64,000 bases of DNA from Orientallactaga sibirica (lineage: Eukaryota; Chordata; Mammalia; Rodentia; Dipodidae). The notes beneath the pieces were generated by a model that was given only the letters and a program-made list of their open reading frames with translations, was not told the origin of the DNA and searched no databases. The stretch lies in the NCBI GenBank assembly GCA_036365145.1, contig JAEOAD010000012.1:42803501-42867500 (forward strand), in the 5' to 3' direction. The position numbers were made by a program, and so were the translations under genes. Shown here piece by piece: positions 45,261-55,915 of this stretch. How positions within the stretch are numbered: the stretch's first letter is position 1; each line of letters opens with the position of its first letter.

Positions 45261-45430
45261 CAAAGCCAGGCATGGTGGCACATGCCTTTAATCCCAGCAC
45301 TCGGGAGGCAGAGGTAGGAGGATCGCCAAGAATTCGAGGCCACCCTGAGATTACATAGTTAATTCCAGGTCAACCTGGACCAGAGTAAGACCCTACTTTG
45401 CAAAACCAAAAAACCAAAAAACAAAAAACC
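45261..45430 (+). mobile_element. B1-like SINE
   Basis: AGCCAGGCATGGTGGCACATG, TAATCCCAGCACTCGGGAGG, AGGATCGCCAAGAATTCGAG and GACCCTACTTTGC with an AACCAAAA tail. CTCAAATA occurs on both sides (about 45252 and 45431), probably the target-site duplication. Confidence 0.88.
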
Positions 45431-45785
45431 CTCAAATACCAGCTGCTATTCCTGAGCAAATATTTTCTGAAATATCTGCATATCTTAATAAATTTTTTTG
45501 TCTGACACTTCATAGATTTTTCAGACACACTATCCTGTTCCTTGCTTGTTTCTTCACTCAACACTGCATGTTACAGATCATTCTGTTAGTCCACAAAACT
45601 TTAGCAGTGTCACAGGATTACACAATTAATATAACTAGTTTCTATTGGTATCTAATGTTTCTTCATGCTTTGTTTTTTTATAAGACAATGCTGGAGCATA
45701 TAAAATTATCTATATATCCTTTACAATATTTATGAAATGAGTCCTCATAAGTTTAAGTTCTGAAAAGACATATGGATTAAAATTT
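45431..45785. other. AT-rich spacer between SINEs
   Basis: No feature recognised. Confidence 0.4.
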
Positions 45786-45794
45786 TTAACAAAT

Positions 45795-46143
45795 GGGGCT
45801 GGGGAGATGCTTCAGTGGATGAAACACGACACATACATACGTGAATATCTGAGTTTGTTCTCATATAAAGCTGGGCACAGTAGTGCACATCTACCAGCCC
45901 AGCATATCTGCTGCATGAAGGGAGATGAGGAAAAGAGAATCCCTGGAAGCTCACAGGCCAGCTAGCCTGGTGAACACAGAGGTGAAACACAAGAGTCGGC
46001 CTCAAGCAAGGTGCAAGGTAAAAACTGACACCTGAGATTTTCCTCTCTAACTCCTGTATTTGCTCCGTGACACGGATGCACCTGTACTCACACTTGCAAA
46101 CATGTACACATGAACATACACACATCATATACACAAACATAAG
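45795..46143 (+). mobile_element. Old B4/ID-like SINE
   Basis: GGGGCTGGGGAGATGCTTCAG head, AAGCTGGGCACAGTAGTGC middle and a CA-rich tail. TTAACAAAT repeats exactly at 45786-45794 and 46144-46152. Despite sequence decay the target-site duplication is preserved. Confidence 0.78.
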
Positions 46144-46179
46144 TTAACAAATCATTTCAAATTGCAATTCCGAGAAGCT

Positions 46180-46534
46180 GTTGTAGTTACTGTCTAGTTT
46201 CTGGGATAAAAGACTTGACCTAAAGCAGCCCATAGAAGGAAAGTTTCTATTTTGGAGTTCAGTCTCTAGGGGAAGATTCATGATGATTGCAGTGGGGTTG
46301 AGGATGGCATGAGCAGAAGCTGGACATCACTTCTGCCACAGAAGATTATAACAGCAGCAGGACAGTGAGCTGAGTTCTGGAAAGGAAGGACTTGCTATAA
46401 CACCCCTAAGCCTGCCCCTAACAACAAACCTCCTCGAGCAAGGATCTACCTCCCAAATTTCCATCAGGTGAGGACCAAACGTTCAAACACATGAATTTAT
46501 GGGGTATGGGGTACAGCTGATTCAAGCTACCACA
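46180..46534 (+). repeat. Rodent interspersed repeat, copy 2
   Basis: TTTCTGGGATAAAAGACTTGACC, AAGCAGCCCATAGAAGGAAAG and a CCTCCCAAAT region, ending AAGCTACCAC. Diverged relative of 18878-19228. Confidence 0.45.
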
Positions 46535-46639
46535 TATACTTATCAATTTATATTTTCATAAACAATTTATGAGGGAAAGTATTAAAAAACTAACAGGGCA
46601 ACACACAGTGTTTCACAATTTTTTATTTTAGTCAATGTT

Positions 46640-46900
46640 CCAAGTCAAATATTCTCTCTTATATGCTGACCTTAATTTTGAATGCCTATGTATATATGTA
46701 AATAAGGAGAGGTGAGAAGAGGATTGGAAGAGGTATGGAAAAATGTATAAGGACAAAAGATGACAGGAGAAATGACAGTGGAAGAGAAACTATGTGGGAA
46801 GATTATAAGTAGAAGTGGGAAGAAGAGGGTAGAAAGGAAAGAAAAAAGGATGTATGAAAAACTTCCATAATAAAACCTAATTATCTATATGCCTATATGA
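46640..46900 (+). mobile_element. L1 3' UTR fragment
   Basis: Starts with TATTCTCTCTTATATGCTGACC, corresponding to the end of ORF2 and start of the 3' UTR (TTCTCTCTTATATGTGGATCC at 58570). It continues purine-rich with GGAGAGGTGAGAAGAGG and ends near CCATAATAAAACC. Confidence 0.6.
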
Positions 46901-48035
46901 TAAAAAATTAAATTTAAATAAAATTTATCAAAATTGCAATTTAGTTGTAGCTTCACCTCAGATTTATGTGTTTAGTGTGGTTGGAATTAACTTATTTTCA
47001 TTTGTCTAAATGCTACAGCATCTTTCTCTTCTGGAAGCTGTGTGTTCACAGTTTATAGTTTCTGTAAAAATTAAAACATTACAAATAATCTGGGTTTGAA
47101 CATCTGTAAAGCTGCTATAATATTTACAAGGATCTGTTTTGTCATGAGACCTGTATTTCCCCTGTTTCACACATCTTCTGCATTTGAATACCTTCTCGAA
47201 TGGTAAAATGAAGTAACTTTTGTTTAGACAGGTGAATTAGGAAAGTCCCTACATGCCACAGCAGCATCTAGTTCCAGGGATGAGAGAGAGTTCAATGACA
47301 AATACATAATTGTTAATAAAATTAAAAACCTAAAGGGAAATACCCTTCTAATGAAAATTTAATAATTTCTATAGTTCCAGAGTAGAGCACTACAAATAAT
47401 ATATCCCATTGTATCTATGGCATGCATTTTTAGAACTCACTGAGGCTATTCAACATAATTACTCCCCCCGCCAGCCCTGCATGGTGAAGCTGTGTGCCAA
47501 AGTGGGACTTCTGAATCAGAACAGATTCTCATGAATAAGGATGCCATTTATTTATTACAATTTGAGAAAAAGCAGCAGGTCTGGAAGCTGCTTACTTCAA
47601 ATTCTGGACAAGAGCAAGTGGGAAAAAAAAAACCCTAATTTTGAATAATATTGTTCAGCAGGAACTATTCAAGATTTCTTTGAAATACTTTCTATGCTTC
47701 TTTAGACAAGTAAAGATGGGTAAAGGGTTTAAATCTTAACACTCATGTTGTTTCTCTGAGTTTACTATCAATTGGATCTGGAATTTTTTTTAAAGATTAA
47801 AAAATATTTATTAAACACTGAAAAAAGACAGGATGATGCATTCATATTTCTCATTATTTTGTTATAAAATCAATACTAAATTTACATGTGTATTTCTCAT
47901 AGATATTTGAAAATCCATATAATTTGTTTTGATTATTATATATTTTGTTTTGATTATTCAATTAAAAGTATTGAAATATGTGTTAAACCATACTCCCTTC
48001 TCCCTATAAATATATTTTTTCCAAAAAAATGCTCT
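46901..48035. other. AT-rich single-copy region
   Basis: No gene or repeat recognised. Confidence 0.4.
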
Positions 48036-48130
48036 AGAAGATGAGGGGAGAAGACAGGGAGGAGGATAATGGAGTCATCAATATGAATGTAAAATTATAA
48101 TAATATAAACAAAATAATAAATTATTTTTT
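48036..48130 (+). mobile_element. L1 3'-end fragment
   Basis: GAGGGGAGAAGACAGGGAGG and TCATCAATATGAATGTAAAATTATAAT with an A/T-rich end. It is the sense-strand counterpart of the fragments at 31985-32100 and 33827-33940. Confidence 0.75.
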
Positions 48131-48143
48131 AAAATACTCTTAA

Positions 48144-48289
48144 TGCTGGGTATGGTGGCATATGCCTTTAATCCCAGCACTTGGGAGGCAGAAGTAGGAG
48201 GATTGCTATGAGTTTGAGGCCACCCTGAGATTACATAGTGAATTTCAGGTCAGCCTGAGCTAAAGTGAGACCCTACCTTGAAAAACAAA

Positions 48290-48320
<31 letters not shown>

Positions 48321-48341
48321 CAACAACAACAACAACAAAAA
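48144..48341 (+). mobile_element. B1-like SINE with (AAAAC)n/(AAC)n tail
   Basis: GCTGGGTATGGTGGCATATGC through GAGACCCTACCTTGAAAAAC, then a tail expanded as AAAAC (48288-48320) and AAC (48321-48337). ACTCTTAA repeats exactly at 48136-48143 and 48342-48349. Confidence 0.92.
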
Positions 48342-48679
48342 ACTCTTAAAATATCCCCATTCCTAAATATGTATGAGAAGTTGAGGTTGAAATAAGTATT
48401 TTGTTAATTTCCTGTAGATGGATAAAAATCACCTATAAGAAGACAATCTTAACAAATCTCTTGTTTGTGTTATATAGTCTCATTTATCAGTTTATCAAAT
48501 ATTTAACAATGATTCAAGGAAAGTTGAGAACACTTGAATAGCTTCTGTGAATGAGGTGTTAGAGATTTGCCTGTATGTGTTTTTCTAAACATCATTGTTT
48601 TTTTTTTATTTTTTAACTATTTTATTTTTTTGGAATTCTCTCTAGGAAAGCTTTCAGCACAATCTATAAAGACATTTAT

Positions 48680-48936
48680 GGGCTGGAGAGATGGCTTAGC
48701 CGTTAAGCGCTTGCCTGTGAAGTCTAAGGACTCTGGTTCAAGGTCCGATTCCCCAGTACTCATATAAGCCAGATGCACAAGGTGGCACATGTATCTGGAG
48801 TTAATTTGCAGTGGCTGGAGGCCCTGGTGTGCCCATTCTCTCTCTCTCTCTCTCTCTCTCTGTGTCTACCTATTTCTCTCTCTTTCGGTCTGTTGTTAAT
48901 AAATAAATAAAAATAAACAAAAATTTAAAAAATAAT
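48680..48936 (+). mobile_element. tRNA-derived SINE (B2-like), good copy
   Basis: Full-length layout: GGGCTGGAGAGATGGCTTAGC head with A-box-like TGGCTTAGCCGTT, GGTTCAAGGTCCGATTCC B-box region, AGCCAGATGCACAAGGTGGC, GCAGTGGCTGGAGGCCC, a CT tract at 48837-48860 and an AAATA tail. ATAAAGACATTTAT (48666-48679) and ATAAAGAAATTTAT (48937-48950) are the target-site duplication, with one mismatch. Confidence 0.93.
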
Positions 48937-49234
48937 ATAAAGAAATTTATACCACATTTTTACTTTTCCACTAAACTCAGAATAGGTTCTAAATATTTTC
49001 TGAATAAATAAAAAGAAAAGATATGCAAATATTGTTTAAATCTCCAAGCTACACTACATAGATAACCACTTAGACAAGATATCCTATGCAGACTATCTCC
49101 TTTCAGATAAGACTCTGTATCATATCAACCATCTATCATGATAAGAAAACAAGTTGGCTATGAGAATAGAGTGTCTTATGGGGGGACTAAATAATAAAGA
49201 GGTATTTTTCAGGAATAGAGGAATATTGCAAAAT

Positions 49235-49400
49235 GATGTCATGGGCTGTGAGATCTACAGTCTTGGGTTTGTTTCTGGTTCTTTCATTTACTACCTGCAG
49301 CCATTTACTAATTGCAGCTAGCAAGTATGTTGTTCTTGTTTTCCTATACCCTTATTATAAAATTATTAAGAAATGTGATATATCTATGTGATATACAAAC
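49235..49400 (+). mobile_element. Possible MIR fragment
   Basis: GAGATCTACAGTCTTGGGTTTG and TTTCATTTACTACCTGCAGCC follow the tRNA-like region pattern of MIR. Weak. Confidence 0.3.
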
Positions 49401-49619
49401 ATGTATTGGTAACTAAAATATCCATGGGCTTCTGCCTCAAACCCGTACAGCCAGGTGAGATATCTCCCTACAATGGGCAAGGAGGGAAACAAAAAATGGT
49501 TTTCATATCCATCCAGAAATTCATAAGAGCCCTTTAGAAAGTTCCCTCTACTCTTCAGATATTCCAGGAGGAAACACTCTAGGCATTCTAGAATTTGAGA
49601 TAAAAATTAGAAACCAAAA

Positions 49620-49720
49620 CCCTATGTGGGTCTGATGAGGCAAGGGGATCTTGAACTCAAGACCAGTTTGTACTACATGAGACATTGTCTAAAAAATCAA
49701 AACAAACAAACAAGACCCCG
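49620..49720 (+). mobile_element. B1-like SINE relic
   Basis: GGATCTTGAACTCAAGACCAG, TTTGTACTACATGAGACATTG and an AAACAAAC tail resemble the right half of an old B1-type SINE. Confidence 0.45.
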
Positions 49721-50276
49721 TGTGGCAGCATAGACCAGAAACCTCATCCACAGTCTTCAAAAGCTATTATGTACTCTGTTTGAGGAGTCCTCCTATTTAT
49801 GGTTGTATTATGACCTGAGAACTAAAGATTAAGTCACAGACATTTCTGTTAGAATTAATTAAAGTAACAATTGTAAAGACCTCACCTTGGGATATTGTGT
49901 TATTCAATATTCAGAGATGTTTTTCTCCATAAAATGATTAGAAAATCAGGTGTTTGGCCTTGGCCTGACATATAGCTTTTGCCCCGTTGACTCAACTATA
50001 TTATCACAATGCACAAAATTCCAATCCATTACATGCAAGAAACTGCAGAGCATAAAGAACGTGTGTTGCTGTCCTCTAATACAACTGTTTATAAAAACAG
50101 GTGGTGGCTTGGAATTGGCCCAAGGGCTATAATTTGCAGGTCCCTTACAAAACTCTTTTAATCGTAATGATAGTGAAAGAAAAGGGCTTAGTTGAACTGA
50201 GTTGAATTCAAATGGTTTTGGAGAGCATATAAATGTGCTTAGAAATCTGTTATTTCTTATGGGAAAGAAATTTATG

Positions 50277-50480
50277 TATATTGAGTATTCTCCATGTGGT
50301 AAGCAATCTGTTAGGTACTTTATAGTCATAATTGCATTTAATTTTTATAGTTTGTCATTTTGCAGGTAAGAATGTTTATATAGGTTAACTGAGGAACCCA
50401 TGTGGACACAGGTAGTAAATCTCAGATCCAGGATTTGAATGCACTTATATCTTAACCCACATGTAGAGTTCCTCCCATAT
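50277..50480 (+). mobile_element. MIR fragment
   Basis: TATTGAGTATTCTCCATGTGG, CTGTTAGGTACTTTATAG, TTTGCAGGTAAGAATG, GGTTAACTGAGGAACCC and CTTAACCCACATG follow the order of the 3' half of the mammalian MIR consensus. Confidence 0.55.
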
Positions 50481-50899
50481 TCTTGTAATATTGAATAAGT
50501 AAAACCTAGAAGTATCATTATAATGACATTATTTCCCTGTTAATCACCTCTACAAACCTAATCTGCGGGACCGTTATGTTTCTCTCATGTATTAAAATTG
50601 GGGCAGATAGCACAGATAGCTTTTTTAAATCCTCTGATCATTTGCTCTGTGAAATAGTTTCGATTCAGTAATTAATATGGCTTTTGGAGTTTAAGAATAA
50701 AATTCTTGAGCTTGGGTCAAAGGGAAAGATTTAATTGAATTTTGATTTAGACTCTTTAAATAAAGGCAGGTAATGTCCATCTGAAATTGAGGGATGGGGC
50801 AGGGAGACATGCTTTTCCTTTACACTTCAGTTTCTTCTCACTATTACCAGCACCTACTTACTCACTAGTCCTTATCCAGTCCTTCTGATTTATTCAGGT
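50481..50899. other. Sequence 5' of the pol relic
   Basis: No LTR, gag or protease could be recognised before the reverse transcriptase relic; the left end of that element is not defined. Confidence 0.4.
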
Positions 50900-50929
50900 T
50901 TGAAGTTAGGGGCTGCTAGAAATGACCTC

Positions 50930-51822
50930 CCTTCCTCTCTCCTCATATCATTATTCCTTCTTCCTCTCTTTCATACTCTCCCTCTCATATGGCATTCCTG
51001 GGTTGTATGGCACCTGAAACTTATTCAAGAACAGCTTACACTTGGCCATATTGAGCCCTCTATTAGCCCCCATAATTACCCCATCTTTGTCATTAAAAAG
51101 AAAACTTGTAAACATAGACTGCTCCAAGATCTTCACGCTAGGTTAATAAGCATATGTTAAAAATGGGTTCCTTTCAGACTGGCCTCCCCCACCCAGGAGC
51201 CATCCCTACTAACCACCATATATTTATCTTAGATATTAAAGATTGCCTTTTCTCTATCCTTTTAGTGACAGAGGATAGGCTCTATTTTGCCTTTACTGTC
51301 TGGGAGACCAACCATTCTATCCCAGCTAAAAGATATCAATGGAGAGTTCTCCCTCAGGGCATGAAAAACAGTCCTTCTATTTGCCAAATGTTTATATCCT
51401 CCACCACAGCAAGAATACAATCTAAATGCCTTCTTGTTCATTACATGGATGATCTTTTGATTTCACATACCCCAAGAACTATCCTTTTGCACCTTCTTAA
51501 ACTACTCATTGAGGACCTCAAAAAACTTGGGTTTGCCATAGCCAATGAAAAAATTCAAACAGTACCCCCTTTTGGATTTTTAGGGTACAAAATTTCTACT
51601 ACTATACAACCACTTACCCCTCACTTTCTAATAAAGGACCATTATTCCATCAATGATATCCAAAAACTTTTCTTGCACATCCCTCCTAGTGAATTCCTAC
51701 CACTTTATGACCTCCTTAGAGTTACTGACAACCCTTCAAGGAACATTCCTCTAAACAATCACTCCAAAAATTTGTTACATAAAATACCCCACTACCTCTT
51801 TTCAATGACCCTCAAAAGATAG
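50930..51822 (+). pseudogene. Retroviral reverse transcriptase relic
   Basis: Copies RNA to DNA in a live element; dead here. The first part, to about 51140, contains [26 protein letters not shown] and RLLQDLHAR. After a stop at 51158-51160 the 222-codon frame 51154-51822 continues with GLPHPGAIPTN, YQWRVLPQGMKNSP, VHYMDDLL (YMDD at 51442-51453, the catalytic aspartates intact) and FGFLGYKI. This is fingers, palm and thumb in order, but the frame is broken upstream and ends at the TAG 51820-51822. The Met 51154 is unlikely to be a native start. Confidence 0.85.
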
Positions 51823-52640
51823 GACCTGTCTGCTCCAATCCTAAATGTGATCCTTTGAATGGCAGGGATGCCTTTGGGAGTCATCTGGTAAAACCAATCA
51901 CCCCTTTACTGGGTACACCCCTCATGGGCACAGGCCCATTAACTCACCACCAACCTACAAGCAATGCTCCTCATGGCAATTAAGGCATGTACCTACAGTA
52001 ACAGAATCTATAATACGGAACCCTAAAAAATAATTCTGCCCATCCCCATTTCTGAACTTCAACCACTTTTTAGGGAGGACCACCTTTTCCACATCCTAAT
52101 GGGGGATTCCCCAGTGAGATAGACAATCACCTCCCTGCTCACAAACTACTTCAATTCCTAACGGCTTTGCCCATAAAGACTAACTATTTCTCCAGGCCTT
52201 CCAGTCAGCCAATACCCTTAGCAGCCTCGGCCTTTACAGATGCCAATAAACATACTTATGAACTAATTATTGAGAGAGCCAATTGACCAGATGAGGCCCT
52301 TAAGTTCCCTAACCCCCATTCAGTCCAGCTAGGGAAACTATATTCTATCATCAGAGTCTTAGAGCTCTGTCAACAAGAGCCAATCAACATCTTCTCTGAC
52401 AGCAGTTACACTGTTCAAATGACAAAGGTACTGTTCTTAGCCAATCCCAGGCCCTCTCTTCATCCCATTGACATTGCCATCTCCACTTTACAATTACAGA
52501 TGGAAAACAGATCGTGCCCTTGGTTTATTGAGCATGTTCGCTCACACACTGGTCTGCCTGGCTTTATTGCTGGTGGGAATTCACAGGTAGACAAATTTAT
52601 TGCTGTCTCCTCCTTGCCACCTTTAGAACAAGCTACACAT
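51823..52640 (+). pseudogene. Connection and RNase H relic
   Basis: RNase H would degrade the RNA strand of the hybrid. AFTDAN with its first aspartate at 52238-52240 and FSDSSY with its aspartate at 52398-52400 are visible, and GGNSQVDKF follows at about 52567, the end of the domain. The first two motifs are in different frames and stops occur at 52025 and around 52280, so it is inactive. Confidence 0.75.
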
Positions 52641-53480
52641 TTACACCAAAGGTTCCATCTTTCCCCCACTAATCTAAAAACCCTATACGCTGAGCTCTTG
52701 CTTAGCCAATGCAAACATTTAACCCATACCTGTAAGGCATGTGCCCCGCTACCCTCCTTGGGCCCCTACAGCCCCAAGGAGTCAATCCTAGAGGCCTTAC
52801 CCCAAATTCTATCTGGCAGATGGATGTTACCCACATACCATCCTTTGGTAACCTCAAATATGCCCATGTCATTGTGGACACTTACTCTAAGCTTACTTTT
52901 GCTATTGCTCTCTCAGGGGAAAAGGCTTCCCATGTCATTAAGGTGACAAAACTCCCTATGTTGGTCATGGGCATACCTTGGTCAATTAAAACTGACAATG
53001 GCCCTGCATACACATCTGCCCAATTCACATCCTTCATGGAATCTTGGGAAATAAAACACTCCCTTGGGATCCCCTACAACCCCATACACAAGGACAAGCC
53101 ATCATGGAGAGAACTAACCGGACCCTAAAGGAACTAATTATAAAACAAAAGTCCACTATGTCAGCCAAGGACCCGCACTTAGCCCTAGTGGAAGCTCTTT
53201 TCACCCTCAATTTTCTCACCTTTGATGAGGCAGGACTCTCCCCAGCCTACAAACATTGGAGATCCCAACCAACCACAATGCCCTTACCCTTAGTCTGCTG
53301 GAAGGATACTCTTACTAATATCTGGAAGGGACCCCACCCTCTTTTAACACAGGGCTGAGGGTATGCTTGTGTCTTTCCAGAAACTTCACAGATCCCAATC
53401 TGGATCCCTGCCAGAAACATCCGTCCAGCCACTGACACAGGGACCGACCTTGATGAAGGGGATGATGCCAAACCCTCAGG
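52600..53480 (+). pseudogene. Integrase relic
   Basis: Inserts viral DNA in a live element. The N-terminal zinc-finger-like region has histidines and then CKHLTHTCKAC at about 52706. The catalytic core shows WQMDVTH (aspartate at 52823-52825), KTDNGPAYTS (aspartate at 52994-52996) and QAIMERTNRT (glutamate at 53107-53109). A frameshift lies between the last two. The C-terminal part (WKDTLTNIWKGPHPL, then a TGA at 53356 and IPARNIRPA) is also interrupted. Confidence 0.8.
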
Positions 53481-54170
53481 GTGGATGTGGGACTTTAAAA
53501 TTATTCCTCCTTTTTTCTCCTTTGTTCCCTACTACCACTTCCCAGAAACCATTTCACACAATTCTTTTTAGGCCACACATGTTTGGTGCAGTGGGCCTAG
53601 AATCCCACGCTTTTCCTAGGCTTTATTTTAGCCACTATTTCGCTGTATTCCTCCCCTTCAAGCACATACTTCTCCTTAGCCACACCTTTGCCTTTTTGTT
53701 TATTAATGCCTCTTATGGTAATGCTACCCTCCAACCAGCCATAAATTCCTTTCCAACTCATTTGATTACATTGATCTGCTACCATTAATGACACTCATGA
53801 CAGTCACCCAGCAACCTGTCCTACCCCAGTCTTTTTCAGGTTCTATAATTAATTCTTGCTCACTGGAATCACTCTCTGGGACTGTTTGCACACCACAGAG
53901 GCACCACCACTTGGCCTTCCCATGCCTCCTAGGTGACAGCCACACCCCTCGGGTTTTGGCACAATACAGGTCTGGTCCTAACCAGACAGCATGTCAGAAG
54001 AAACCAGGCCACACCCTCAGGTTTTCTCAGTAGGGTGGCGGTTAGCCAATGACAGGTAAAACTACATAAGCTGGGGCAACCTAAGACAAGCACCGTCACA
54101 TGTGATGATCCTTTGGGGCCTGGGTTCAACAATGGCTTAGCAAAGAACCATGCCTCCCAGGGTTGCCAAT
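53481..54170 (+). pseudogene. Unassigned 3' region of the retroviral relic, possibly env
   Basis: A frame at 53363-53788 is hydrophobic with an INASYGNATL stretch (two sequons), which could be the start of an envelope gene, but I see no diagnostic envelope motif. From about 53958 to 54015 the sequence resembles the beginning of the 3' LTR (see findings). Confidence 0.35.
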
Positions 54171-54190
54171 AATAAAAACAAAAAGGAGAA
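54171..54190 (+). other. Candidate polypurine tract
   Basis: ATAAAAACAAAAAGGAGAA, almost pure purine, lies immediately before the TGTATGGC start of the LTR. Confidence 0.55.
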
Positions 54191-54192
54191 TA

Positions 54193-54576
54193 TGTATGGC
54201 ACAATGCAGGCCTGGCCCTAGCCAGACCACATGGCAAAAGAAACCAGGAAGTGGATTCTGTGAACATGGCATTCTGCACAGGCCTGGCGTGACAACAGCT
54301 ACAGTCCCATGCTCGCAAGAAACCTGCTACTAGATGATCTGTCAGGAGACAGGCTGTCATTGGTCACAAACAGGGGACCACCCCGTACAATGATTGGTCA
54401 GCCAAGCCCTTTTGAAACCCCCTACACTTTTTTGAATAAACAAGTTTGCTGCAGCTCGCCCTCTGCCTGCTTTCATCCAACTCCCAGAGTCTGTGTCATG
54501 ATTTCATGCTTCTTACCCCCAACTTGGCAGAGACCCTGCCATCACTCCTGAGCTGACCCTAGGGGGGACCCGAACA
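54193..54576 (+). mobile_element. 3' LTR of the pol-bearing relic
   Basis: Runs from TGTATGGCACAATG to GGGACCCGAACA, 384 bp. It has inverted CCAAT-type GATTGG at 54391, AATAAA at 54435-54440 and a C/T-rich U5. A matching 5' LTR is absent from the window, so the ends are judged from TG...CA and the polypurine tract only. Confidence 0.65.
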
Positions 54577-55905
54577 ATGGGTGCCATCAGGCTTTCTCAA
54601 TTACTAGGTATTATTTTTGAGCACTTTCATTGGAATGTTTCTTGGGAGAAGGATGTGTCTCTCACTCTCTGCAACTCTTTGTAGCTTTACATTTGCAAGG
54701 GCTATGTTCAATCACCTAAACAGCTATGGCTGCCTTCTTGGTCATACATTTCCCTACGAGATGCAGGCAAATAGATGTCTACTATTGTAGCGTATGTATA
54801 GAAACTCCTCGGCAGTTTTATATAAACACAGGAAACAATGCATTTTTCTTTAAGGCATTTGTAATTTGACTATGAATACAAAACCATTACTTGAGAAATG
54901 TCTACCCAATTGTTGTGAACCAACAGGGATTTGGAGGTCAGCAAGTTCATTTCTAAACTGAATTGGTATTTACTATGTACCTAATATGTGTATTAAACTG
55001 AAAACAAGTGGAGATATAGTTCAGGTCCTTCAGTTTCTACTTTAATATCTCTGGTTTAGGAGAACTCATTACGTTTTTAAAAATCCCATTTTATTGTTTA
55101 TCTGAATCTTGGGGTCTTCCTAACATTTGAAATAAAAATTGTGCCTTGCTGAGCAAGATAAGTGTTGGAAGAACTGAATGGCTTTATAGAATCCAGCTGC
55201 TGGTGAAGGCTTATTTTTATTCATCATATTTTTCTTTAGCTCTTTCATCATTAGCTCAGCCATAGTTCTGGCTAGACCTTGCTGATGATCTGTTCAGATC
55301 CTATTCCTTCTTCTTGATACCCTTGAGAGTTATAGAATCACCACCATCACCAAAAAGCACACCAAAATGGTGGTCCTCAAGGAATCCATGTAGAAGTGGA
55401 ACTCCCAAAATGTAAAGAAAATCCACAGGGTATTGGAAAGTAGAATATGATATCAAAGTAAAAAATAAACATTGATGTCATTGTTCAGCAATGAGATTCA
55501 CACATATTTATAAGCCTGTCACTAGCCAAGTATAGCTGTAATGTCAAAGAAAAAAGTCATGTCTACTTCTAGTGAGGCTAAACTGGCAAAGCCATTATAG
55601 AAAAACTGGATATTATCTAGTGATGGCAAAAGTGGTCTGACCCAGCAGTTCTGCAATTTTTCTCTTAGATGTATGATATATAGATATATTCAAACATATG
55701 TATAAAGAAATCTGTAAAATAATATTTGACCTTCATTGGTCCATGAAAAATAATTAACAAAACAAAACTTGAGACCAGCCTAATATTCATGGTTAAAAGG
55801 ATTATGGAATGTGATCACCTTACACACTGGGAAACAAATATATATAGCACTGAGAACAAATAAACCAGCCTTAACACAAATGGAAATGAATTTCAAAAAT
55901 AAAAT
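54577..55905. other. Single-copy-looking sequence between the two retroelements
   Basis: No gene or repeat body recognised. Confidence 0.45.
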
Positions 55906-55915
55906 TTTACATTTA

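Larger units (their letters stand above)
50900..54576 (+). mobile_element. Decayed endogenous retrovirus: pol relic plus 3' LTR
   Basis: Reverse transcriptase, RNase H and integrase follow in the normal order, then about 0.8 kb of unassigned (possibly env) sequence and an LTR ending near 54576. Reverse-transcriptase motifs (LLQDL, LPQGMKNSP, YMDD) look betaretrovirus-like (class II). No 5' LTR, gag or protease was found, so the element is 5'-deleted. Many stops and frameshifts show that it is much older than the provirus at 2027. Confidence 0.85.

Noticed and set aside
45745..46140. 131-codon minus-strand frame
   Set aside because: Lies entirely over an old SINE with a CA-rich tail (hence the MCVCSCVHVCK stretch).
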